Source of the DNA: an uncultured Lachnospiraceae bacterium
GTDB lineage: Bacteria; Bacillota; Clostridia; Lachnospirales; Lachnospiraceae
Reading direction: 5' to 3'
Assembly (NCBI GenBank): GCA_937950565.1
Contig: CALFCS010000013.1
Span: 1-16,974 of the forward strand
DNA: 16,974 nt
The translations under genes were made by a program, and so were the position numbers. A model generated the notes under the pieces. That model was not told the origin of the DNA, did no database searches, and was given only the letters and a program-made list of their open reading frames with translations. Positions 1 to 6,323 of the stretch are shown one piece after another (within the stretch, counting starts at the first letter, position 1; the number at the start of each line of letters is the position of its first letter).

Positions 1-668
1 AGAAAGAAATTGATTTCCTTGGAAATGCAGTAAATAATCCGGAGAGACCATTTGTAGCAATTCTTGGCGGAGCAAAAGTATCCAGCAAGATTTCTGTAAT
101 TGAGAACCTGCTTGATAAAGTAGATACTCTTATTATCGGCGGCGGTATGTCCTATACATTCAGCAAGGCACAGGGCGGCAGCGTAGGACAGTCTCTTCTT
201 GAGGCAGACTATTGCGAGTATGCGCTCAATATGTTAAAGAAGGCAGAGGAGAAGGGTGTGAAATTACTTCTTCCTGTAGATACTGTAATCGCTGACGACT
301 TCTCAAACGATGCAAACTCCAAGATTGTTAAGGCTGGCGAGATTCCGGCTGACTGGCAGGGACTGGATATCGGACCTGAGACAGAGAAGATCTTCTGTGA
401 GGCTGTAAAAGATGCAAAGACCGTTGTATGGAACGGACCGATGGGATGCTTTGAGATGCCGAACTTCGCACATGGTACAGAGGCAGTTGCAAAAGCACTG
501 GCTGATACAGAAGCTGTAACGATTATCGGTGGTGGAGATTCTGCAGCAGCAGTAAACCAGCTGGGATATGGCGACAAGATGACACACATTTCCACAGGTG
601 GCGGTGCATCCCTCGAATTCCTTGAAGGAAAAGAACTCCCGGGCGTAGCAGCAGCTAACGATAAGTAG
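1..668 (+). CDS. pgk: Phosphoglycerate kinase, 3' part (5' end outside window)
   Basis: This is the C-terminal 221 residues of phosphoglycerate kinase, read in frame from base 3 to the TAG at 666-668. The enzyme transfers the phosphate of 1,3-bisphosphoglycerate to ADP in cytoplasmic glycolysis. The visible part is the nucleotide-binding C-terminal lobe. It opens with the conserved FVAILGGAKVSSKI stretch, then IIGGGMSYTF (around base 137), WNGPMGCFEMPNFAHGT (around base 428), the glycine-rich GGGDSAAAVNQLG and the terminal STGGGASLEFLEGKELPGV. A full enzyme is about 395-400 residues, so roughly the first 45 percent lies upstream. The ATG at 147 is an internal methionine, because clear homology continues in frame before it. 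tpiA follows after 80 nt with no strong terminator between, so the two are probably cotranscribed. Identification is secure. Confidence 0.97.
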   Translation, partial: KEIDFLGNAVNNPERPFVAILGGAKVSSKISVIENLLDKVDTLIIGGGMSYTFSKAQGGSVGQSLLEADYCEYALNMLKKAEEKGVKLLLPVDTVIADDFSNDANSKIVKAGEIPADWQGLDIGPETEKIFCEAVKDAKTVVWNGPMGCFEMPNFAHGTEAVAKALADTEAVTIIGGGDSAAAVNQLGYGDKMTHISTGGGASLEFLEGKELPGVAAANDK

Positions 669-686
669 ACCGAAAGCAGCTTGGCG

Positions 687-721
687 AGGTATTTCAAGGG
701 CCTGGTGAGGCGAACATACCT
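687..721 (+). promoter_or_regulatory. Possible RNA hairpin in the pgk-tpiA gap
   Basis: AGGTAT at 687-692 pairs with ATACCT at 716-721. The stem can continue with TTC (693-695) against GAA (712-714) across a one-base bulge, and a small inner CCT/AGG stem (701-703/708-710) is possible. No U-run follows, so it does not look like a terminator. It could be a processing or stability element within the pgk-tpiA message. This is only a structural observation and may be chance. Confidence 0.25.
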
Positions 722-748
722 TATGATTATATTTGAAGGAGAAAAATC

Positions 749-1498
749 ATGGCAAGAAGAAAAATTGTAGCAGGCAACTGGAAAATGAACAAAACTCCAA
801 GTGAGGCAGTTGCTTTAGTTGAAGAATTAAAACCATTAGTAGCAAACGAGGAAGTAGATGTTGTATTCTGCGTACCTGCAATTGATATCATTCCGGTTGT
901 AGAGGCTTGTAAAGGCTCTAACATCGAAGTTGGCGCTGAGAATATGTATTTTGAAGAGAGCGGAGCTTATACAGGAGAAATTGCTCCGAATATGCTCGTA
1001 GATGCAGGTGTAAAATACGTTGTTCTCGGACATTCTGAAAGAAGAGAATATTTTGCAGAGACAAATGAGACGGTAAATAAAAAAGTCCTGAAAGCATTTG
1101 AGCATGGCATTACACCTATCATGTGCTGTGGAGAAACTCTGGAGCAGAGAGAACAGGGCGTAACAATGGACTTTATCCGTCAGCAGGTTAAAGTCGGACT
1201 GCAGAATGTAACTGCAGACCAGGCGAAAACAATGGTTATCGCTTATGAGCCGATTTGGGCTATCGGAACAGGCAAGACAGCTACAACTGAGCAGGCTGAA
1301 GAAGTATGTGCAGGAATCCGTGCATGTGTTGCAGAAGTTTATGACGAAGCAACAGCAGAAGCAATCCGTATCCAGTACGGCGGATCTGTAAATGCAGGAA
1401 ATGCGGCTGAGTTATTTGCACAGGCTGATATCGACGGCGGCCTTGTAGGAGGAGCTTCTCTGAAGGCTGACTTTGGTAAGATTGTAAATTATAAATAA
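749..1498 (+). CDS. tpiA: Triosephosphate isomerase
   Basis: This gene encodes the 249-residue TIM-barrel enzyme that interconverts dihydroxyacetone phosphate and glyceraldehyde 3-phosphate. All catalytic landmarks are present: GNWKMNK with Lys12, GHSERR with His95, AYEPIWAIGTG with Glu167 and the phosphate-gripping loop 6 just after it, and YGGSV at 210-214. Length is exactly that of the family. The start is supported by GAAGGAG about 8 nt upstream (734-740). It lies 80 nt behind pgk on the same strand, a classic glycolytic pairing, and a GC-rich hairpin follows the stop. No irregularity is seen. Confidence 0.98.
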   Translation: MARRKIVAGNWKMNKTPSEAVALVEELKPLVANEEVDVVFCVPAIDIIPVVEACKGSNIEVGAENMYFEESGAYTGEIAPNMLVDAGVKYVVLGHSERREYFAETNETVNKKVLKAFEHGITPIMCCGETLEQREQGVTMDFIRQQVKVGLQNVTADQAKTMVIAYEPIWAIGTGKTATTEQAEEVCAGIRACVAEVYDEATAEAIRIQYGGSVNAGNAAELFAQADIDGGLVGGASLKADFGKIVNYK

Positions 1499-1508
1499 TT
1501 GTAAGTGA

Positions 1509-1550
1509 CTGCGGCAGAGGGTCAAAGCTCTGCCGCAGCTTAGTTGTTAT
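1509..1550 (+). terminator. Hairpin terminator after tpiA
   Basis: A perfect 11-bp stem is formed by CTGCGGCAGAG (1509-1519) and CTCTGCCGCAG (1528-1538) around an 8-nt loop. The tail (CTTAGTTGTTAT) is only moderately T-rich, so termination may be partial. It begins 11 nt after the tpiA stop and would end the pgk-tpiA transcript before the esterase promoter. Confidence 0.75.
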
Positions 1551-1582
1551 AAAGGATATGATTTCAGCGATAAATTTATTCG

Positions 1583-1607
1583 ATCAAGAAGGCATGCAAG
1601 TCTTGAT
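1583..1607. promoter_or_regulatory. Inverted repeat overlapping the esterase -35 box
   Basis: ATCAAGA (1583-1589) and TCTTGAT (1601-1607) are perfect 7-base inverted arms separated by 11 nt that include the self-complementary GCATGC. The right arm overlaps the -35 hexamer of the promoter at 1603. The position suits an operator for a dimeric regulator, but no regulator can be named. Confidence 0.35.
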
Positions 1608-1631
1608 AATCTGTTTTGAATCGTGTAAAAT
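1603..1631 (+). promoter_or_regulatory. Sigma-A promoter for esterase-gpmI
   Basis: TTGATA (1603-1608), a 17-nt spacer and TAAAAT (1626-1631) form a near-consensus promoter. Predicted transcription start is about 1638, giving a very short leader that carries GAGGTGA just before the ATG at 1651. Confidence 0.7.
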
Positions 1632-1650
1632 GAAATGCTGAGGTGAGAAG

Positions 1651-2472
1651 ATGTTTTATCAGAAGATTCCAGTCAGTACAGATGGAAATGATAAGGCTGC
1701 ATTGCTTGAGCTTTATTTACTGGATACGCCGGAGGATAAGATTAAAATTAAAAAAAGACCTATGATTATTATCTGTCCCGGCGGCTCTTATGAAAAAGTA
1801 AGTTATCGGGAAGGGGAACCGCTTGCGGTGCATTTCCTAAGTCAGGGATATCATGCATGTATCCTGCGGTATTCGGTAGCTCCGGTTACCTTTCCTGCGC
1901 AATTTCTGGAACTGGCCCGGACAGTGAAGATGCTCCGGGAACATGCAGAAGAATGGAAAATTGATGCAGAACACATTATTGTCCAGGGCTCATCAGCCGG
2001 AGGACATCTGGCCGCCGGATATGGAGTGTTCTGGAGGCAGGAATGGATAAGAGAAAGAGTTCATGCTTTGCCGGAGGAATTAAGACCTGGTGGAATTATG
2101 CTGAGCTATCCGGTCATTACGACAGATGCAGAATATACGCATATGCGCAGTGTTGAGAATCTGCTCGGTGATAAGAAAGAAGAGTATGCAGCACAGATGT
2201 CTCTGGAAAAGCAGAGCCTTGCAGATATGCCGCCTTGTTTCTTATGGCATACGTGTGAGGATGAGGCTGTTCCTGTGGAAAATTCTTTGTTGTTTGCATC
2301 TGCCCTTGTAAAAGCGGCTGTTCCTGTGGAATTACATATTTTTCCAAAAGGAGGACATGGATTAAGTCTCGCCAGCAAACTGGTGGAGCGTGAAGATGGA
2401 AGCGGAGTCCAGGAAGAGTGTGCCGGATGGATTCATCTGGCGGACAAATGGCTTTCAGGACTTTGTAAATAA
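1651..2472 (+). CDS. Alpha/beta-hydrolase serine esterase (BD-FAE/acetyl-esterase-like)
   Basis: This gene encodes a 273-residue cytoplasmic hydrolase with no signal peptide. The oxyanion-hole segment is CPGGSY (42-47), the nucleophile elbow is GSSAGG with Ser115, and the likely acid and base are Asp204 (CEDEAVP) and His236 (GGHG), in the expected order and spacing. The type resembles small carbohydrate-esterase or feruloyl/acetyl-esterase-like enzymes often annotated as alpha/beta hydrolase or lipase in gut clostridia. The substrate is unknown, and deacetylation of imported oligosaccharides is only a guess. It has its own promoter 5' of the gene, GAGGTGA 4 nt before the start, and is followed by gpmI after 37 nt without a terminator, so it probably shares a message with gpmI. 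Confidence 0.88.
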   Translation: MFYQKIPVSTDGNDKAALLELYLLDTPEDKIKIKKRPMIIICPGGSYEKVSYREGEPLAVHFLSQGYHACILRYSVAPVTFPAQFLELARTVKMLREHAEEWKIDAEHIIVQGSSAGGHLAAGYGVFWRQEWIRERVHALPEELRPGGIMLSYPVITTDAEYTHMRSVENLLGDKKEEYAAQMSLEKQSLADMPPCFLWHTCEDEAVPVENSLLFASALVKAAVPVELHIFPKGGHGLSLASKLVEREDGSGVQEECAGWIHLADKWLSGLCK

Positions 2473-2496
2473 ATATTATGAAATGGCAAAAAGAAA

Positions 2497-2503
2497 AGGA
2501 GAG
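2497..2503 (+). promoter_or_regulatory. Ribosome binding site that fixes the gpmI start
   Basis: AGGAGAG lies 6 nt before the ATG at 2510. The same frame is open upstream to an ATG at 2390 inside the esterase gene, but that start has no such site and would add 40 residues unlike the family. Confidence 0.8.
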
Positions 2504-2509
2504 AGAAAA

Positions 2510-4048
2510 ATGAGCAAAAAACCAACAGTGTTAATGATATTAGACGGTTATGGATTAAATGAAAATACGACCGGAAATGCTGTGGCAGAAGGAAAAACTC
2601 CGGTTATGGATAAATTGATGGCAGAGTGTCCGTTTGTGAAGGGCAATGCCAGTGGTATGGCCGTAGGTCTTCCGGACGGCCAGATGGGAAATTCGGAAGT
2701 TGGACATCTGAATATGGGTGCAGGACGGATTGTATACCAAGATCTGACAAAGATTACAAAGTCTATTCAGGATGGAGATTTCTTTGAAAACAAAGCGCTT
2801 CTTGCCGCATGTGAAAATGCAAAGAAGAATAACAGCGCCCTTCATATGTATGGCCTTGTGTCTGATGGTGGCGTACACAGTCACAATACACATATTTATG
2901 GCTTGTTAGAGCTTGCAAAGAAGCAGGGACTTGAGAAGGTATACGTACACTGCTTCCTGGACGGTCGTGATACACCTCCGGCATCCGGAAAAGAGTATGT
3001 AGAAGAGCTTGTAGCTAAGATGCAAGAAATCGGTGTCGGTGAAGTGGCAACTGTTATGGGACGTTATTATGCAATGGACCGTGATAACCGCTGGGAGCGT
3101 GTTGAAAAGGCTTACCGGGCGATGGTATATGGAGAAGGAGAAACCGCAGCCAGCGGACCGGAAGGAATCCAGGCTTCTTATGATAAAGATACAACAGATG
3201 AATTCGTACTTCCGACCGTTGTGACAAAGGATGGTGCACCGGTTGCTACGATTAAAGATAATGATTCTATTATTTTCTTTAATTTCCGTCCGGACCGTGC
3301 AAGAGAAATTACCAGAACCTTCTGTGACGATGAGTTTACAGGATTTGACAGAGGCGAGAGAGTAAAGACGACTTATGTATGCTTCACAGAGTATGATGTG
3401 ACAATCCCGAATAAGCAGGTTGCATTTGTAAAAGAGGAGATTACGAACACATTTGGTGAGTTCCTTGCAGCGAATGGGCTGAAGCAGGCACGTATTGCGG
3501 AGACAGAAAAATATGCACATGTTACATTCTTCTTTAATGGCGGTGTAGAAGAGCCGAATGAAGGGGAAGACCGAATTCTTGTAAAATCACCGAAGGTGGC
3601 AACTTATGATTTGAAGCCGGAGATGAGTGCGTACGAAGTATGTGACAAATTGGTCGGTGCAATCAAATCCGGGGAATATGATGTTGTAATTATTAACTTT
3701 GCAAATCCGGATATGGTAGGACATACAGGTGTAGAGGCTGCGGCAATCAAAGCGATTGAAGCGGTAGATGAATGCGTAGGAAAAGCGGTAGAAGCAATTA
3801 AGGAAGTGGACGGACAGATGTTTATCTGCGCAGACCATGGCAATGCAGAACAGCTCATAGACGATGAGACAGGAGAGCCATTTACTGCCCACACAACGAA
3901 TCCGGTACCATTTATTCTTGTGAATGCAGACCCGGCTTACAAGCTTCGTGAGGGCGGATGTCTGGCGGATATTGCTCCGACGCTGATTGAGCTTATGGGC
4001 ATGGAGCAGCCAAAAGAAATGACAGGAAAATCATTACTTGTAAAATAA
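2510..4048 (+). CDS. gpmI: 2,3-bisphosphoglycerate-independent phosphoglycerate mutase
   Basis: This is the Mn2+-dependent mutase that converts 3-phosphoglycerate to 2-phosphoglycerate, an alkaline-phosphatase-fold enzyme of 512 residues (family length about 510). Seen in order: LDGYG with metal ligand Asp12, GNSEVGH with phosphorylated Ser62, GGVHSH with His123, DGRD at 151-154, Arg185, FRPDRAR at 259-265, Lys334 (ETEKYAH), DMVGH (Asp401, His405), ADHG (Asp442, His443) and His461. Both the phosphatase and transferase domains are therefore complete. The start at 2510 is chosen because MSKKPTVLMILDGYG is the normal N-terminus and it has a good ribosome site. It forms a unit with the esterase and ends at a bidirectional hairpin. 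Confidence 0.97.
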   Translation: MSKKPTVLMILDGYGLNENTTGNAVAEGKTPVMDKLMAECPFVKGNASGMAVGLPDGQMGNSEVGHLNMGAGRIVYQDLTKITKSIQDGDFFENKALLAACENAKKNNSALHMYGLVSDGGVHSHNTHIYGLLELAKKQGLEKVYVHCFLDGRDTPPASGKEYVEELVAKMQEIGVGEVATVMGRYYAMDRDNRWERVEKAYRAMVYGEGETAASGPEGIQASYDKDTTDEFVLPTVVTKDGAPVATIKDNDSIIFFNFRPDRAREITRTFCDDEFTGFDRGERVKTTYVCFTEYDVTIPNKQVAFVKEEITNTFGEFLAANGLKQARIAETEKYAHVTFFFNGGVEEPNEGEDRILVKSPKVATYDLKPEMSAYEVCDKLVGAIKSGEYDVVIINFANPDMVGHTGVEAAAIKAIEAVDECVGKAVEAIKEVDGQMFICADHGNAEQLIDDETGEPFTAHTTNPVPFILVNADPAYKLREGGCLADIAPTLIELMGMEQPKEMTGKSLLVK

Positions 4049-4073
4049 TTATCTTGATATAAAAGAGATTGAA

Positions 4074-4121
4074 AAAACAGAGGATGAAGAACCTTACGGA
4101 AGGCTTTTCGTCCTCTGTTTT
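4074..4121. terminator. Bidirectional terminator between gpmI and the antiporter gene
   Basis: The arms 4074-4088 and 4107-4121 give a 15-bp stem (AAAACAGAGGA core, one G-T wobble) with a smaller CCTT/AAGG hairpin inside. A-rich sequence on the left and T-rich sequence on the right make it a rho-independent terminator for both the plus-strand gpmI unit and the minus-strand antiporter gene, whose stop lies about 35 nt away. Confidence 0.88.
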
Positions 4122-4155
4122 AATTTCTGGCGCCTGACTTTAAGAATAAGAGACG

Positions 4156-5466
4156 TTATTTGTCTGTATGTGTTATATTTTCAAGTGCTTCGGAAGAAAT
4201 TCTGAGCTTTTGCGGGGTACCTGTTTCTTCCACGGAAGATTGATTCCGGAACATCATTTTCAGGAAAACCGGACAGAGTACGGAGCTGATCACAATCAGC
4301 AGAATCGTACTTACTAATGGGTCGATTCCGGCAAGCTTTCCATCCTTCATGTAAATCAGGCTCTGGCCTGTTGCATAGACGGCCAGTGCAACTTCTCCAC
4401 GGGCAATCATGCCGTATCCGATGGTTAGGGAATCACGACTGTTATATTTGAATGCTTTGGCAGTAAGACCGCATCCGACAACCTTTCCAATAATTCCAAG
4501 TACGACAAATACAAGGGCAAACAAAAGTCCGGAAAGCCGGAACTGGCTGAAATCAGCGCTGATTCCAATATGTGCAAAGAACATCGGCGTAAAAATCATG
4601 TAGCCGCTGACAATTACTTTACGGTCTACAAATGGGGTGTCCTCCAGTCCGCTCAGCATAAGTCCTGCCATATAAGCGCCTGTAATTGCTGCAATATCAA
4701 AATATTCTTCCGCAAAATATGCATACAGGAAACACATGACAAATGCGAAGATACTGGTTCTTCTTTTGTGTGGATAAGTGTGGATCAGCCAGCGGAACAA
4801 TCTGCGCAGAAGGAGTCCGACCACACAGCTTAGAAGGAAGAAACCAACTGCTTTTCCAAGTGTTACAAGGATGCTCCCTCCGCCGTTGATTCCGGTAATG
4901 ATACTCAGAAGGATAATGCCAAGTACATCATCGATAATCGCAGCACCAAGAACGGTGGTCCCCATGCGGGTGTTCAGCTTTCCAAGTTCCCGGAGCGTCT
5001 CTACGGTGATACCGACGCTGGTGGCAGACAGAATCGTACCTATGAACAAAGCGTTCATTAATTTTCCGGTATTTGCAGCTTCTCCAAGTCCACCCATGAA
5101 CAGCAGCGCGCCAATTGTCCCAAGAATGACCGGAACAAGAACACCAGCCACGGCAATTGCGGTAGCGGCGGCGCCGACCCTCTTCAATTCCTTAAAATCT
5201 GTTTCCAGGCCGCTGGAAAAGAGAATAAAGATTACACCAATCTGGGAGAAGCTGTCCAGAACATTCATTTCAGCTTCTGTAGGATTGATAATCCCCGAGA
5301 ATCCAATGTTCATTTGGCTGAAGACTGCAGGTCCGATTAAGAGTCCGGCAAGAATCATTCCCACGACCTGTGGAAGTCCGACTCTTCGGGTGGCCATGCC
5401 AAGCAGCTTGGTTGCAAGAAGAATAATGGCACAGTCAAAGACAATATTCATTACATTAAATTCCAT
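4156..5466 (-). CDS. Cation/proton antiporter, CPA2 (Na_H_Exchanger) family
   Basis: This gene encodes a 436-residue integral membrane protein with about 12-13 hydrophobic segments. Family signatures are GLPQVVGMILAGLLIGP (30-46), FSSGLETD (83-90), SATSVGITVETLRELG (147-162), the paired aspartates Asp179-Asp180 in AAIIDDVLG, a lysine at 328 (IIGK) and MIARGEVALAV (353-363). The adjacent Asp pair is typical of electrogenic CPA2 exchangers such as NapA, which swap Na+ for H+. The C-terminus after the last helix (about 405) is a short soluble tail of some 30 residues, with no RCK/TrkA-N domain, so it is unlike full-length KefB/KefC. Ion choice (Na+ or K+) cannot be read from sequence alone. AGAAGGTG precedes the start, and a strong promoter lies upstream. 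Confidence 0.92.
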   Translation of the reverse strand: MEFNVMNIVFDCAIILLATKLLGMATRRVGLPQVVGMILAGLLIGPAVFSQMNIGFSGIINPTEAEMNVLDSFSQIGVIFILFSSGLETDFKELKRVGAAATAIAVAGVLVPVILGTIGALLFMGGLGEAANTGKLMNALFIGTILSATSVGITVETLRELGKLNTRMGTTVLGAAIIDDVLGIILLSIITGINGGGSILVTLGKAVGFFLLSCVVGLLLRRLFRWLIHTYPHKRRTSIFAFVMCFLYAYFAEEYFDIAAITGAYMAGLMLSGLEDTPFVDRKVIVSGYMIFTPMFFAHIGISADFSQFRLSGLLFALVFVVLGIIGKVVGCGLTAKAFKYNSRDSLTIGYGMIARGEVALAVYATGQSLIYMKDGKLAGIDPLVSTILLIVISSVLCPVFLKMMFRNQSSVEETGTPQKLRISSEALENITHTDK

Positions 5467-5515
5467 TTAAAGTCACCTTCTCTTATGAATTGTATTATAA
5501 TTTTTGACCCTATTT

Positions 5516-5544
5516 ATTATATAAATGTTTTCGTTTACAGTCAA
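5516..5544 (-). promoter_or_regulatory. Sigma-A promoter for the antiporter gene
   Basis: On the minus strand TTGACT (5544-5539), a 17-nt spacer and a perfect TATAAT (5521-5516) are seen. The predicted start near 5509 gives a leader of about 43 nt. Confidence 0.82.
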
Positions 5545-5551
5545 CCGTAAC

Positions 5552-5563
5552 AGGGATTTCCCT
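5552..5563. promoter_or_regulatory. Short palindrome between the divergent antiporter and HAD genes
   Basis: AGGGA, two T, then TCCCT form perfect 5-base arms just upstream of the antiporter -35. It could be a shared operator. It is too short to separate from chance without conservation. Confidence 0.2.
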
Positions 5564-5620
5564 TGCGTTTTTCCGGCATTTGTGTTAGGTTAGAAAAAAA
5601 TATAAGGAGCAAGATATAAA

Positions 5621-6271
5621 ATGAATAAAAAATATGATATTTTTTTCTTTGATTTAGATGGAACGATTACGGATTCTTCCTTTGGCATTACAAATTCTGT
5701 GATGTATGCGTTGAAAAAGTATGGAATTCTGGAAAATGACAGGAGTAAATTATATAAGTTTATCGGTCCCCCGCTGGATGTTTCTTTCCGGGATTATTAT
5801 GGGTTTTCTGAGGAAAAAGCATGGGAGGCAGTCGGATATTACCGGGAATATTACAAGGACAAGGGAATTTTTGAAAATCGTGTTTATGATGGCTTTGAAG
5901 AAATGCTTGTGCAGCTAAAAGCAGCGGGGAAAAGACTTATAGTGGCTACTTCAAAACCAGAGATTTTTGCCAGAAGAATTATAGAATATTTTAAACTGGA
6001 TAAATATTTTGATTATGTGGCAGGCATGGAACTTGACGGCGGCCGGGGGACAAAGGCAGAGGTAATCCGGTATGCATTGGAAATGTGTGGGGTAGAGGAT
6101 AAGCGGAAGGTTCTTATGGTCGGGGACAGGGAACATGACGTGACTGGGGCAAAAGCAGAAGGAATTGACTGTCTCGGCGTACTGTACGGCTTTGGAACGA
6201 GAGAAGAGCTTGAAGGCGCTGGAGCGGATGCAATCGCAGAAACTCCGGAAGATATTTTAAAATATATATAA
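5621..6271 (+). CDS. HAD-superfamily phosphatase (phosphoglycolate-phosphatase-like)
   Basis: This gene encodes a 216-residue cytosolic phosphatase with all four HAD motifs: DLDGT with Asp11 (nucleophile) and Asp13, ATSKP (109-113, motif II), Lys145 (motif III) and GDREHD with Asp169 and Asp173 (motif IV). A helical cap lies between motifs I and II (about 16-85), as in the Gph/PGP/beta-phosphoglucomutase group. The exact substrate cannot be assigned; Gph-like housecleaning of phosphoglycolate or nucleotide phosphates is plausible. AAGGAG lies 11 nt before the start, slightly far. A weak TTGCGT-17-TAGGTT promoter is possible at 5563-5591. It is monocistronic, with a terminator right after the stop. 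Confidence 0.9.
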   Translation: MNKKYDIFFFDLDGTITDSSFGITNSVMYALKKYGILENDRSKLYKFIGPPLDVSFRDYYGFSEEKAWEAVGYYREYYKDKGIFENRVYDGFEEMLVQLKAAGKRLIVATSKPEIFARRIIEYFKLDKYFDYVAGMELDGGRGTKAEVIRYALEMCGVEDKRKVLMVGDREHDVTGAKAEGIDCLGVLYGFGTREELEGAGADAIAETPEDILKYI

Positions 6272-6281
6272 TTAAAAAAAT

Positions 6282-6318
6282 CAGACCTTGAACTTATTTG
6301 CTGAAAATTCAAGGTCTG
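6282..6318. terminator. Bidirectional terminator between the HAD and activase-fusion genes
   Basis: CAGACCTTGAA (6282-6292) pairs perfectly with TTCAAGGTCTG (6308-6318) around a 15-nt loop. A run of seven A lies on the left (6274-6280) and a T-rich tract on the right, so it can stop transcription from both converging genes. The minus-strand stop codon is only 5 nt away. Confidence 0.88.
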
Positions 6319-6323
6319 TATTT

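Noticed and set aside
2390..2509. A 40-residue N-terminal extension of GpmI starting at 2390
   Set aside because: It lies inside the esterase gene, has no homology to mutase N-termini, and the ribosome site at 2497 points to 2510.
2906..3520. Minus-strand open frame (204 codons) opposite gpmI
   Set aside because: gpmI is complete with all catalytic residues. The antisense frame is Cys-rich and unlike any protein, and no promoter or ribosome site supports it.
4778..5470. Long plus-strand open frame (230 codons) opposite the antiporter gene
   Set aside because: It is the antisense of a well-supported membrane protein, is biased to Pro, Arg, Ser and Ile, has no ribosome site and no recognisable domain. 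It is a codon-bias shadow.
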